64,000 nucleotides of DNA from Bacteroidia bacterium (GCA_030431055.1 JAUIJA010000002.1:237742-301741); one strand, 5' to 3'; positions 49,606-59,975 are shown, counted from the first letter of the stretch. Numbers and translations: made by a program. The notes: generated by a model not told the origin, from the letters alone.

Positions 49606-51255
49606 TTATGCTAACATAGTTACTGGATTTTCCATAAACGATTTAAGCGTTTGTAAGAATTGAGCTCCAGTTGCTCCATCAACCGTTCTATGATCACAAG
49701 CTAAAGTAACTGTCATCGTATTTCCTACAACAATTTGTCCGTTTTTAACTACTGGTTTTTCAATAATTGCTCCAACAGATAAGATTGCTGAATTTGGTTG
49801 GTTTATAATCGAAGTAAACGATTGAATTCCGAACATTCCTAAATTTGAAATAGTAAATGTACTTCCTTCCATTTCAGCTGGCTGAATTTTCTTCGCTCTA
49901 GCTCTACCTGCCATATCTTTTACATTTGCACCAATTTGAGATAAACTCATCGCGTCTGTAAATTTCAATACAGGAACCACTAAACCATCTTCAACAGCAA
50001 CGGCAACACCAATATTTACATGATGATTTAACACCATAGCATCTTCTCTCCATTGCGAATTAACTTGTGGATGCTTTTTCAATGCCATTGCACAAGCTTT
50101 AATTACCATATCATTAAAAGAAACTTTAGTTTCTGGTAATGAGTTAATCATTCCTCGAGAAGCAATTGCATTATCCATATCTAACTCAATCGTTAAATAA
50201 TAATGTGGTGCTGTAAATTTAGATTCTCCTAAACGACGCGCAATTGTTTTACGCATTTGAGAATTTTTAATTTCTTCTTGGTAAACTTCACCAGCAGGAA
50301 CAAACGGCTTAACATCTGCAACTGCTTTAGAAGCTTCAGCAACTGCTTGTGACTTCTCGACTCCGCTCGAAGTGACAACATTAGAAGAAGCAGATGATGG
50401 TGTAAAGTTCTCTACATCACTTTTAACAATTCTTCCGTTTTCACCCGTTCCTTTTACTTGAGAAAGAATAATTCCTTTTTCTTCAGCAATTTTCTTAGCT
50501 AAAGGCGAAGCAAAAATTCTTCCTCCTGTATTTGTATTTTGAGATGTCTCTACTCCGCTCGACATGACAGTAGATGGAGTTTCTGATTTTACTTCTTCTT
50601 TTGTAGATTCTTCAGATGAACCACCAACTTTAAAGTTTGCAACTACATCAGAAACATCAGTTCCAGCAGGTCCTAAAACAGCTAAAATAGTATCAACAGG
50701 AGCAGAACCACCTTCTTCAACACCAATATACAATAATGTACCAGCGTTAAAAGATTCAAATTCCATTGTAGCTTTATCTGTTTCGATTTCAGCTAAAATA
50801 TCGCCTTCTTCAACTTTATCACCAACTTTCTTTAACCAAGTTGCTACAGTTCCCGTTGTCATTGTATCACTCAAACGAGGCATTGTAACTACTTTTACAC
50901 CTTCTGGCATTTTAAAATCAGATGATGCAGCAGGTTTTTCTTCTTTAACTTCTGCTTTTTCTTCATTAGATTCAGCAGGAGCAGTTCCTCCTTTTAATAA
51001 ATCAGAAATATCTTCTCCTTCATTACCAATTATTGCTAATAATGAATCAACTGGTGCAGTTTCTCCTTCTTGAATTCCAACATGCAATAAAGTTCCCGCA
51101 TTAAACGATTCGAACTCCATTGTAGCTTTATCCGTTTCGATTTCAGCTAAAATATCGCCTTCCTCAACTTTATCGCCAACTTTTTTTAACCAAGTTGCCA
51201 CAGTTCCTTCTGTCATTGTATCGCTTAAGCGAGGCATTGTAATAACTGTTGCCAT
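49606..51255 (-). CDS. pdhC: Pyruvate dehydrogenase E2 (dihydrolipoamide acetyltransferase) with two lipoyl domains
   Basis: Two IETDKATMEFESFNAG lipoyl domains, peripheral-subunit-binding domain FASPLAKKIAEEKGIILSQVKGTGENGRI, catalytic LACDHRTVDGATGAQFL. Confidence 0.97.
   Translation of the reverse strand: MATVITMPRLSDTMTEGTVATWLKKVGDKVEEGDILAEIETDKATMEFESFNAGTLLHVGIQEGETAPVDSLLAIIGNEGEDISDLLKGGTAPAESNEEKAEVKEEKPAASSDFKMPEGVKVVTMPRLSDTMTTGTVATWLKKVGDKVEEGDILAEIETDKATMEFESFNAGTLLYIGVEEGGSAPVDTILAVLGPAGTDVSDVVANFKVGGSSEESTKEEVKSETPSTVMSSGVETSQNTNTGGRIFASPLAKKIAEEKGIILSQVKGTGENGRIVKSDVENFTPSSASSNVVTSSGVEKSQAVAEASKAVADVKPFVPAGEVYQEEIKNSQMRKTIARRLGESKFTAPHYYLTIELDMDNAIASRGMINSLPETKVSFNDMVIKACAMALKKHPQVNSQWREDAMVLNHHVNIGVAVAVEDGLVVPVLKFTDAMSLSQIGANVKDMAGRARAKKIQPAEMEGSTFTISNLGMFGIQSFTSIINQPNSAILSVGAIIEKPVVKNGQIVVGNTMTVTLACDHRTVDGATGAQFLQTLKSFMENPVTMLA
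50352..50377. repeat. Palindromic repeat inside pdhC coding sequence (copy 1)
   Basis: acttctcgactccgctcgaagtgaca, identical 26-nt core to ABC-F copy. Confidence 0.9.
50543..50569. repeat. Palindromic repeat inside pdhC coding sequence (copy 2, stem variant)
   Basis: gatgtctctactccgctcgacatgaca; ATGTC/GACAT stem replaces ACTTC/GAAGT. Confidence 0.85.
50647..50892 (-). repeat. Second lipoyl-domain repeat unit in pdhC
   Basis: VVTMPRLSDTMTTGTVATWLKKVGDKVEEGDILAEIETDKATMEFESFNAGTLL... Confidence 0.85.
51001..51249 (-). repeat. First lipoyl-domain repeat unit in pdhC
   Basis: VITMPRLSDTMTEGTVATWLKKVGDKVEEGDILAEIETDKATMEFESFNAGTLL... Confidence 0.85.
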
Positions 51256-51259
51256 AATC

Positions 51260-52258
51260 TTATAATTTATGAGGGATAAATGGATAATCTTCTTGTTCGT
51301 ACACTACGTCATACATTACACTCGAATCTGGATATGGAGATTCTTCTGCAAATTTTTCACATTCAGAAACTAAATCACGAACACGTTGATCGATTTCTTT
51401 AATTTCTTCCTCTGAAGCGTAGTTATTTTCTTTTATAATATCTAAAACCTGTGTAATAGGATCGATTTTTTTGTACTCTTCAACTTCATCTTTCGTTCTA
51501 TAATGTTGAGCATCTGACATTGAATGACCTCTATAACGATACGTTTTCATTTCTAAGAATGTTGGGCCATCACCACGACGCGCTCTTTCGATTGCTTCGT
51601 GCATTGCTTCAGCAACTTTAATAGGATTCATTCCATCAACTGGTCCACATGGCATTTCGTAACCTAAACCAAGTTTCCAAATATCTGTATGATTTGCAGT
51701 TCTTTCAACCGAAGTTCCCATTGCGTATTGGTTATTTTCAACAATAAACACAACTGGTAATTTCCAGTTCATTGCCATATTGAAAGCTTCGTGTAAAGAA
51801 CCTTGACGAGCAGCTCCATCACCAAAATAAGTTAAAGTAACTCCGCCAGTTTCAAAATATTTATCTGCGAAAGCTATTCCAGCACCTAAAGGAATTTGTC
51901 CACCAACAATACCGTGACCTCCGTAAAATCCTTTTTCTTTAGAAAAAATGTGCATAGAACCACCTAAACCTTGAGAAGTTCCTGTAGCTTTACCTAATAA
52001 TTCAGCCATTACTCTTTTTGGGTCAACCCCCATACCAATAGGCTGAACGTGATTACGATATGCCGTAATAATTTTATCTTTTGACAAGTCCATAGCATGT
52101 AAAGCACCTGCTAAAACGGCTTCTTGACCATTATATAAATGAAGAAATCCTCTTACTTTTTGCTGAATATATAACGCAGCTAATTTGTCTTCGAATTTTC
52201 TCCAAAACTGCATATCCTCATACCACTTTAGGTAAATTTCTTTTGTTATTGGCTTCAT
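51260..52258 (-). CDS. pdhA: Pyruvate dehydrogenase E1 alpha subunit
   Basis: RGFLHLYNGQEAVLAGA; GGSMHIFSKEKGFYGGHGIVGGQIPLGAGIAFA; YFGDGAARQGSLHEAFNMA. Confidence 0.97.
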   Translation of the reverse strand: MKPITKEIYLKWYEDMQFWRKFEDKLAALYIQQKVRGFLHLYNGQEAVLAGALHAMDLSKDKIITAYRNHVQPIGMGVDPKRVMAELLGKATGTSQGLGGSMHIFSKEKGFYGGHGIVGGQIPLGAGIAFADKYFETGGVTLTYFGDGAARQGSLHEAFNMAMNWKLPVVFIVENNQYAMGTSVERTANHTDIWKLGLGYEMPCGPVDGMNPIKVAEAMHEAIERARRGDGPTFLEMKTYRYRGHSMSDAQHYRTKDEVEEYKKIDPITQVLDIIKENNYASEEEIKEIDQRVRDLVSECEKFAEESPYPDSSVMYDVVYEQEDYPFIPHKL

Positions 52259-52401
52259 CTGTTTAGTTTGTTAAATTGACTTTTTAAAAAAATCAGAAAA
52301 TATATAATTAGCAAAAATACTACTTCAAGCCATATTCAAAAAATAAATTTTAATGAATTTTATCGCTTTTTGTGAATTTTTATCATTTTCACCTTAAAAA
52401 A

Positions 52402-52884
52402 TTACAAGTAATTTTTATCAAACAATAAGGGAAGTAAATCTTTTAATGAATTTGATTTAATAATTTCTCCTTTTCCACCCATAAAATAAATCTCAATAGG
52501 TGATTCTTGTTTGATTTCATATTCTGCAATTGATTGCCTACAAGAACCACAAGGAGGAATAGGTTTATCCAGCTCTTTTTCTTCTGGGGAAGCTGAAATA
52601 AATATCTTCTCTACTTTAGCATTAGGAAAATTAGCACCAGCATAAAAAATCGCAACTCTTTCTGCACAAAGTCCAGACGGATACGCTGCATTTTCTTGAT
52701 TTGTTCCTGTTACTATTTCGCCATTATCTAAAAGTAAAACTGCGCCTACTTGAAATTTAGAATAAGGAGCATACGCTTGCTTTCTAACTTCAACAGCTTT
52801 CTTCATTAAATCAGTTTCACGTTCGTTTAATTCTTCTATAGAATCAAAAACTGTGAAATTTGTTATAAGTGAAATTTGCTTCAT
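52402..52884 (-). CDS. cdd: Cytidine deaminase
   Basis: YAPYSKFQVGAVLL; NAAYPSGLCAERVAIF; PPCGSCRQSIAEY. Confidence 0.95.
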   Translation of the reverse strand: MKQISLITNFTVFDSIEELNERETDLMKKAVEVRKQAYAPYSKFQVGAVLLLDNGEIVTGTNQENAAYPSGLCAERVAIFYAGANFPNAKVEKIFISASPEEKELDKPIPPCGSCRQSIAEYEIKQESPIEIYFMGGKGEIIKSNSLKDLLPLLFDKNYL

Positions 52885-52898
52885 ATTTTAGGAAAAAA

Positions 52899-52924
52899 AA
52901 TCCAAATTCAATTGAATTTGGATT
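52899..52924. terminator. Intrinsic terminator
   Basis: aatccaaattcaattgaatttggatt preceded by A-run. Confidence 0.65.
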
Positions 52925-52946
52925 ATAAATTTAACTATTTATTATT

Positions 52947-54146
52947 TTATAACTCATCGTATTTTTCACCAAAGTTAAAAGTAAGAGAAAAACGCAATGT
53001 ATTCTCTAATGGGTTTTTAACTTTAGATGCAGAGAACAAATACGAAACATCAATTTTTACAATATTGTACTTAAAGCCAGCTCCCAAAGTAAAAAACTTT
53101 CTAGCTCCTTTATCTTCACTCTCGTGGAAATAACCTGTTCGTAATGCAAATGAATCTTGATACCAATATTCTGCTCCAAGTGCCCAAGTGAATTCTTTTA
53201 ACTCTTCTGAAAAGCCATCAGGAGCATCTCCAAACGAATTGAACATTCCGCTTACCCAGCCTGTTTTTCTATAATCTGCAACATCTTGTTCATATTGTGC
53301 ATCTGCCGCATCAATTTCAGATTGTTCAATAGTACCGTTATTATCTAAATCTTGAGGCTCAACTTGAGCTGGCGGTGTTGGCACCATTAACTTTGTTACT
53401 TCACCTAAAACCGTTACTTTATTATAGTCGTCTAAAATAAAGTCGAATCCTCCACCTAAACGAAGGTTTGCTGGTAAAAAGTTAGCATTCTCATCAATAT
53501 TATCATTATTATAGTTGATTTTTGGCCCCATATTTTGAAGATTAAAACCAGCTCTCCATCTACCATTAAAATCACTAAACGCAATTTCTTCAGATTGATA
53601 GTAACCCGCTACATCTACCGCAAAGCTTGTAGCTGCTGAAGCATCTCCATTTGTATCTGGAATCCTAAGATTTGAACGAATAAATCGACCTGCAACAGCC
53701 ATTGAAAAACGCTCGCTTAACTTTAAAGAATACGACGCATCTAATGCTAATTCGTTTGGACTAACAACTGCTTGTTCTTCGCCAATTTCATTTGTTAGTT
53801 GTATATCTCCCAATCCAAAATAACGTAAAGAACCAGCAAATGCGCTTCGCTCGTTTATTCTGTTGTAATATGTAACTTGACCTAACGAAATATCGTTTGC
53901 GATACTACTTAAATATGGTGTATAACTAAACGAAAAACCTTGCTTTTGCTCTGAAAAAGCAAATTTTGCAGGGTTAAACTGTTGTGAAAAAGCATCTGGA
54001 GAAGAAGCCACTCCCATATCTCCCATACCAGCAGAACGTGCATCAGCAGCGATAAGTAAAAACGGCACTCCAGTTGTAACTACTCTTTCTTGAGCTTTAG
54101 TTAGTTGAGTTGAAATTATTATTAATAAAACTGCAATTTTTTTCAT
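52947..54146 (-). CDS. porV: T9SS outer membrane shuttle protein PorV (LptO)
   Basis: TGVPFLLIAADARSAGMGDMGVASSPDAFSQQFNPAKFAF; adjacent to porU. Confidence 0.96.
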   Translation of the reverse strand: MKKIAVLLIIISTQLTKAQERVVTTGVPFLLIAADARSAGMGDMGVASSPDAFSQQFNPAKFAFSEQKQGFSFSYTPYLSSIANDISLGQVTYYNRINERSAFAGSLRYFGLGDIQLTNEIGEEQAVVSPNELALDASYSLKLSERFSMAVAGRFIRSNLRIPDTNGDASAATSFAVDVAGYYQSEEIAFSDFNGRWRAGFNLQNMGPKINYNNDNIDENANFLPANLRLGGGFDFILDDYNKVTVLGEVTKLMVPTPPAQVEPQDLDNNGTIEQSEIDAADAQYEQDVADYRKTGWVSGMFNSFGDAPDGFSEELKEFTWALGAEYWYQDSFALRTGYFHESEDKGARKFFTLGAGFKYNIVKIDVSYLFSASKVKNPLENTLRFSLTFNFGEKYDEL

Positions 54147-54184
54147 TTTTTTAAAAAAATTAAGTTGACAAATATACTATTTTA

Positions 54185-57100
54185 TTATAGGATTACAAGT
54201 TTCTCATGTTTTTCTACTTTTTTACCCGAAGTAGTTGATTTAACTTGAAGTTTATACACATAAACTCCTTTTCCTGTTCTATCTCCAAAATCATCACGTC
54301 CATCCCATTTTATATCTCTACACAAAAATCCATCGGTTACTACTTGCTGGTTTATAGTTTTGACCACTTTTCCAGTAATTGTAAAAATTTGAACTTGTAC
54401 ATCTAAAGCCTCAAATGGCATATTATGATTGAACCAAAATTCTGTGTAAGTAGAAAATGGATTAGGATAATTCAACACTTTATCAATTTCTAATCCGCTA
54501 CTTGAGCAAATAGCATTGAATTGAATTTCCATTGTGACCAAGTTATTATAAACATCCCAAGCTTTAAACAAAATGGTATGTAATCCTGGTTCTAAGTCAC
54601 GAAAAGGAAAACGAACTATTCCTTGTGTAAAATCATCCAATTCTGTCTCGTAATAATCATTAAGAACGTATGGATTTTCTTCATCTCCATCTAGAATTGC
54701 TACAATATCATGACCAATTCCACTTGCTGTATTAATTCCGTTTGCATCTTGAAGTTTCGCTATTAAAATAGGCGAACAATTAGTAATTCCACCTGTAACA
54801 AAACTTTCATCATTCATATACAATTGAACTGTTGGCGATGTTGTATCAGAATCAGCTGAAGTATTTACTCCACCAACTTCAATATCTAAATTATAACCTG
54901 TTTGATTTTCTAATTGCGGACTTTCTTTTTTAGCATAAAAACTAATTTTTCCATTACCAACAGGAATTCGAATATCTTGAGGAACTACAAAGCTAAACTC
55001 AAATTGTCCGTTTACAACAGAAGCATTTCCACGCACAATAGTTTCTCCTAAAGTTTCAAAATCCATTGTAATAACTTGTCCAGAACCATTTGTAGAGCCG
55101 TTATTACCTAAGGTAGTTCTATCGATATTTTTATCAAAAATTTGAATCGCCACATCTCCGTTATAATCTGACAATAAAACATTGTTTTCATCTACTACTT
55201 GTCCTTCAATTTTCATTTGGCTTAACGCTTGAAAAACAGGCAATGGTTGATTAATAGGAATATCGTTAACTTCTGTTAAAACAATCCTAGGTTTTGGAAT
55301 AGCCAAATGCAATGCTGGATCGCCAATATAAGAAACTACTCTTCTATTGCTCGAACCTGTATTGATTTTCGTTAACCTAAGCGCTTCGGCCATTGTTGGA
55401 TAATCATAAGAACCATATGCATATAAAAACTCGGTTAAATAATTATTCATCGCTGCTCCTGTATTTACGAAAATTTCACGAGTAGTTGCTACTAAACTAA
55501 TAGCACCACCGTTTACATTCCAATACATATATTCACCACCTGTTAACCGATTAGGATCATCAAAACGTGTAAAATCGCACGTAATGGTAATAAATAATGG
55601 AAAACGATAATCGTTTGTTAAAGTTTGAGCTTCTAATCGCTCAAAAAGTCTTTCACGCGCTAAAAACTCCTCATTTCCATGTCCGAAATAATTCACTACT
55701 AAACTCCCAAGCTCAATGATGTCTAAAAAATCTTCTTTTGCTTCTGGATATCTTTCACCACCAGCCGAAACTTCTTGCACATAAGCATCAGTATGAATTT
55801 TCTTTACGTTTACGAAAGGCTTTTGAGCAACTAAATCATCAGCAATATCATTGATATATACTTGAAGTTGTGCATCGCCAGAAGTATCAGCGTCATCAGA
55901 ATAAATTGTATAAGTATTGCGCCATCTTCCGTAAGAATCAATTTCGTCATACTTAACAACTTTACCAACCATTTCTCTAGCTTGCTGAAGATTATTTACT
56001 AACATTCTACCTACAGCAATATCGATTCCATCTGGTTCACTTGGCAACATTCTACCTTCACCTACGTCCATTAAACCATAAAAATCATCGGAAATAAAAG
56101 TCGCAATCAACGACATATTTGACGTATTATTTGCTTCGCTTACATTTGGATTAAATCCGTGGAAAATTGGAACAATATTAGAGTTATTGACAACTCTATC
56201 TTTATAATCGTAAGACGCATCGCCGAAAAGATTTACATATTTCACTCGGTTAGAAGCATTAGAAGCATTTTCATATACATAACGAATAAAATTTCTGATA
56301 GCCGCAATATCTTGTTTTCCTGACGAAAACTCATGATAAATCAAGTTAAGCGAAACAACTTTTACATTTAAACCGTAATTTGTTCTGTGGAAATTTGCTA
56401 ATCTTTCTGCTTGACTTTCTAGATCTTTTGGCGTGATGATTAAATAATCAATATCTTGAAAACTTCCAGTATTATCCAAGAAAATTGTTCCTTTTAAATT
56501 TTGATTAGCAACTACCGAATTAACTTCTTTTAATGGAATTAAAAAATCGCTTTGATTTACCGCAAAATATTTTCTTTCTTGACCTAAATTTACTCTGAAT
56601 GAAAAACTTGAACCCGTCGTATTTGTATATTTTTCGACGTTAAAAATATCGGTAACATTCCATACTTGATCTACTGAATCCGCATTTGAAATTTGATATT
56701 CGCCAACACCAATATTTGTTGCTTCATCTTCATTAAAAAACTCAAACTGACTTCCAGAACCTTGAAGATTACATTTTCCTTTAAGTCTTATAAAATCTAA
56801 ATAACCATTTGACGAAGGAACGCCACCATTGTTATAATCAATTTGGAAATTAACAGAACTTGATGAACTCGTAAACGAAGTGTTTAATGTATTTTCATAA
56901 GCGGCAAAAGCAGCACCATTAACAATTCCTAAAAAATTAACGTTACCAATATTTTGTCCGTTTGCAGAAATCGTAAATGAAGTTGGATTAGGCGATTTTG
57001 ATGCAAAATTAATTTTAGCTTCTATTGGTTCAGTAGTATCTAAGTTCAAAAAGTCTAAAGAAAAATTTTGACTATTGGTTATATTGAATTGCTCTCCAAA

Positions 57101-58063
57101 CCATCTTCTTCCTAATTTAGCCACATTAACTAAATCTTGTTCGTAAACCTTAACAGCATCATATTGCGTAAAAGTCATATTAGGTACAGCCGCTGGTTGA
57201 ACAGCTTCTTGAATTCTCTTACCACTTCCTCCACTTGACGTAACATAATAGTACGATTTATCTGAGTACAAATTAACGCTTGTTAGGCTTTCTTCATTCC
57301 AAGTATCAACACCTTCAGCATAAAATAAAATATAATCTTCATCATTAAAAACTCCGTCATCTTCTCCAACGAACTGAATAGCATTTTCTTTGATATCTAG
57401 TGGATAATCCACATCATTTAAAAGTGGCAACATAGCACCACCATTACCATAAATTTTAATGTTTCTAGGATCAACATTAACATTAAAGCCTAAGCTTTGT
57501 AAGAAACTTTTGGAAACTCTATATATTCCTGATTCTTCAACATAAAATCGGTACCAATCTCCATTTGCTAAAACAGAATTTTGAATTGCTGAAACAGATG
57601 CAGAATTTCGATTAACATCAGCTTTAAAATTAAAGCTATAAGAAAGAGATTTTACTCGTTTAAAAGTATTTTCTGTTTTAATTATTGGAGAAAAAGTCAA
57701 TACAGAAATAATTTCGTTTCTTGCATTTACAGATTGTATTTTTGCTTCAATATTGTTTGGAATTCTATTCTTGTCTAAATCATAAATTTCAGACTCTTGA
57801 ATTGTTTCAAAAACAGGACTAAAAACCAAGGAATTTTCACTGATTTTAAAATTGGTTTTTAAAACTTTTCTACAAGTTAAAACTCGTGAATCTAAGTTTA
57901 GATCTATTTCAGCACCTTTAAAAAAAGGATATCTTAGAACCAATTCACCACCAATACTCGTTTCTTGATATGAATCCCATTCTAACGTAAGTCCGCCATT
58001 ATTTTGAGAAACAATCGAACTGCTCATTAGCAAAAAAAATAAACCAAAAATCTTTTTCATCAT
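54185..58063 (-). CDS. porU: T9SS C-terminal signal peptidase / sortase PorU
   Basis: Gingipain-type peptidase: NYFGHGNEEFLARERLF, FITITCDFTRFDDPNR; C-terminal NYPNPFSTYTEFWFNH...GVYVYKLQVKS. Confidence 0.96.
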   Translation of the reverse strand: MMKKIFGLFFLLMSSSIVSQNNGGLTLEWDSYQETSIGGELVLRYPFFKGAEIDLNLDSRVLTCRKVLKTNFKISENSLVFSPVFETIQESEIYDLDKNRIPNNIEAKIQSVNARNEIISVLTFSPIIKTENTFKRVKSLSYSFNFKADVNRNSASVSAIQNSVLANGDWYRFYVEESGIYRVSKSFLQSLGFNVNVDPRNIKIYGNGGAMLPLLNDVDYPLDIKENAIQFVGEDDGVFNDEDYILFYAEGVDTWNEESLTSVNLYSDKSYYYVTSSGGSGKRIQEAVQPAAVPNMTFTQYDAVKVYEQDLVNVAKLGRRWFGEQFNITNSQNFSLDFLNLDTTEPIEAKINFASKSPNPTSFTISANGQNIGNVNFLGIVNGAAFAAYENTLNTSFTSSSSSVNFQIDYNNGGVPSSNGYLDFIRLKGKCNLQGSGSQFEFFNEDEATNIGVGEYQISNADSVDQVWNVTDIFNVEKYTNTTGSSFSFRVNLGQERKYFAVNQSDFLIPLKEVNSVVANQNLKGTIFLDNTGSFQDIDYLIITPKDLESQAERLANFHRTNYGLNVKVVSLNLIYHEFSSGKQDIAAIRNFIRYVYENASNASNRVKYVNLFGDASYDYKDRVVNNSNIVPIFHGFNPNVSEANNTSNMSLIATFISDDFYGLMDVGEGRMLPSEPDGIDIAVGRMLVNNLQQAREMVGKVVKYDEIDSYGRWRNTYTIYSDDADTSGDAQLQVYINDIADDLVAQKPFVNVKKIHTDAYVQEVSAGGERYPEAKEDFLDIIELGSLVVNYFGHGNEEFLARERLFERLEAQTLTNDYRFPLFITITCDFTRFDDPNRLTGGEYMYWNVNGGAISLVATTREIFVNTGAAMNNYLTEFLYAYGSYDYPTMAEALRLTKINTGSSNRRVVSYIGDPALHLAIPKPRIVLTEVNDIPINQPLPVFQALSQMKIEGQVVDENNVLLSDYNGDVAIQIFDKNIDRTTLGNNGSTNGSGQVITMDFETLGETIVRGNASVVNGQFEFSFVVPQDIRIPVGNGKISFYAKKESPQLENQTGYNLDIEVGGVNTSADSDTTSPTVQLYMNDESFVTGGITNCSPILIAKLQDANGINTASGIGHDIVAILDGDEENPYVLNDYYETELDDFTQGIVRFPFRDLEPGLHTILFKAWDVYNNLVTMEIQFNAICSSSGLEIDKVLNYPNPFSTYTEFWFNHNMPFEALDVQVQIFTITGKVVKTINQQVVTDGFLCRDIKWDGRDDFGDRTGKGVYVYKLQVKSTTSGKKVEKHEKLVIL

Positions 58064-58268
58064 TAAGCAAACGCTTTTTTTATATTAATATTACAAAGAG
58101 ATAAAAATATTTCAATATTTACTACTTTCACACAATAAAAAGTTTCTTAGCACGTTTAAACAGTATGTTTTAACAAAAAATTAATTTTTTTTATATTTTT
58201 ACAAAAACTTGTTGCATTTTAATACATAATTATTATCTTGCGACACTAAAATTATTACCTACTAAAGT

Positions 58269-59975
58269 ATGAAAATTAAGAAAATGATGGCTTTAAACAT
58301 GTTACTAGCGTTTGCAGTAGCATTAGGTCTTTCAAGCTGTAGTAAAGGCTCTAGCACAAAAGGCGCTTCTAGAGCAACGGGATGGAAAATCAACGACAAA
58401 AACGGTGGGTTTCAGTACAATACTAAGTACAAGAAACAAGAAACTCCTCCAGGAATGGTGCCAGTTGAAGGCGGAACTTTTACAATGGGTAAAGTTGCCG
58501 ATGATCCAATGCATGATTGGAACAACACTCCAAATCAACAACACGTTCAGTCATTCTTTATGGACGAGACAGAGGTTACCAATTTAATGTACACTGAGTA
58601 CTTATTTTGGTTAAAAACTGTATTTCCTCCAACAGAAGAAAACTATAAAAATATTTATACTGGAGCTATTCCAGATACTTTAGTTTGGAGAAATCGTTTA
58701 GGATACAACGAAACGATGACAAACAACTACTTAAGACACCCAGCTTACGCAGAATATCCTGTAGTTGGCGTTAACTGGATTCAAGCAGTTGAGTTTAGTA
58801 AGTGGAGAACAGACCGTGTAAATGAGAATATTTTAGAAAAAAATGGATACTTAAAAGAAGATGCTAAGATTAGCTTCGGAGAAGATGTTACTGCAGAATC
58901 TACTTTTAGTACTGAAACATACTTAGCTACTCCAAATCAAACTTTTGGCGGTAACGAAGAGATTGTTTTGAAAAAAGGTTCTAACGGTCGTAAAGGTGAA
59001 GTTTCGGAAGAAGAGAAAAACGTTTACGCTCAAAGAAGTTCAGGTTTAATTTCTCCTGAATTCCGTTTACCAACTGAAGCCGAGTGGGAATATGCTGCAA
59101 TTGCTTTGGTAGGAAACAGAGAATACAACATCTACAAAGGACAAAAGAAATATCCTTGGAGTGGTCAATATACTCGTTCTGGTAAAAGAGCTTACAGAGG
59201 TGACCAATTAGCAAACTTTAAACAAGGAAAAGGTGATTACGGCGGAGTTGCAGGATGGTCTGACGATGGTGCTGATATCACTAACAAAGTTAAATCTTAT
59301 CCTCCAAATGATTTTGGTTTATATGATATGGCTGGTAACGTTGCTGAATGGGTTGCTGATGTTTATAGACCTATGGTTGATGACGAAGCAAATGATTTCA
59401 ACTACTTTAGAGGTAACGTTTACATGAAAAATAAAATTGGAGATGACGGTACGACTGAAATTGTTACTGCTGATAATATTACTTATGATACTTTAAGTAA
59501 CGGTAAGATTATGGCTAGAAACTTCCCAGGTCAAATTGCTCAAGTTCCAGTTGATGAAAATGAAACGTATTTAAGAACTCAATTCTCTACTTCTGACAAC
59601 AGAAATTATAGAGATGGTGATATGCCTTCAACTCGTTACTTCCGTTTTGGTGGTTCTGAAGAAGAATCTGAAGGAGGTGATGGAGAAAGTAAATACGTTA
59701 TGTACGATGCTCCTCAACACAAAATCACTACTGATAGTCTTGGAGATATGATCAAAACTTATGACAAGTCTGATAAGAGAACTACATTAGTAGATGACGA
59801 TGTAAGAGTTTACAAAGGTGGTTCTTGGAGAGATAGAGCTTATTGGTTAGATCCTGCTCAAAGAAGATATTTCCCTCAAGATATGGCAACAGATTATATT
59901 GGATTTAGATGTGCAATGTCTAAAGTTGGACCAAAATCTAATAAAAAGTCACCAAGAGGAAATCCAAAGCAATAA
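58269..59975 (+). CDS. gldJ: Gliding motility lipoprotein GldJ (FGE-like)
   Basis: Lipobox LGLSSCSKG; VPVEGGTFTMGKVADD; RLPTEAEWEYAA; divergent from porU. Confidence 0.96.
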   Translation: MKIKKMMALNMLLAFAVALGLSSCSKGSSTKGASRATGWKINDKNGGFQYNTKYKKQETPPGMVPVEGGTFTMGKVADDPMHDWNNTPNQQHVQSFFMDETEVTNLMYTEYLFWLKTVFPPTEENYKNIYTGAIPDTLVWRNRLGYNETMTNNYLRHPAYAEYPVVGVNWIQAVEFSKWRTDRVNENILEKNGYLKEDAKISFGEDVTAESTFSTETYLATPNQTFGGNEEIVLKKGSNGRKGEVSEEEKNVYAQRSSGLISPEFRLPTEAEWEYAAIALVGNREYNIYKGQKKYPWSGQYTRSGKRAYRGDQLANFKQGKGDYGGVAGWSDDGADITNKVKSYPPNDFGLYDMAGNVAEWVADVYRPMVDDEANDFNYFRGNVYMKNKIGDDGTTEIVTADNITYDTLSNGKIMARNFPGQIAQVPVDENETYLRTQFSTSDNRNYRDGDMPSTRYFRFGGSEEESEGGDGESKYVMYDAPQHKITTDSLGDMIKTYDKSDKRTTLVDDDVRVYKGGSWRDRAYWLDPAQRRYFPQDMATDYIGFRCAMSKVGPKSNKKSPRGNPKQ

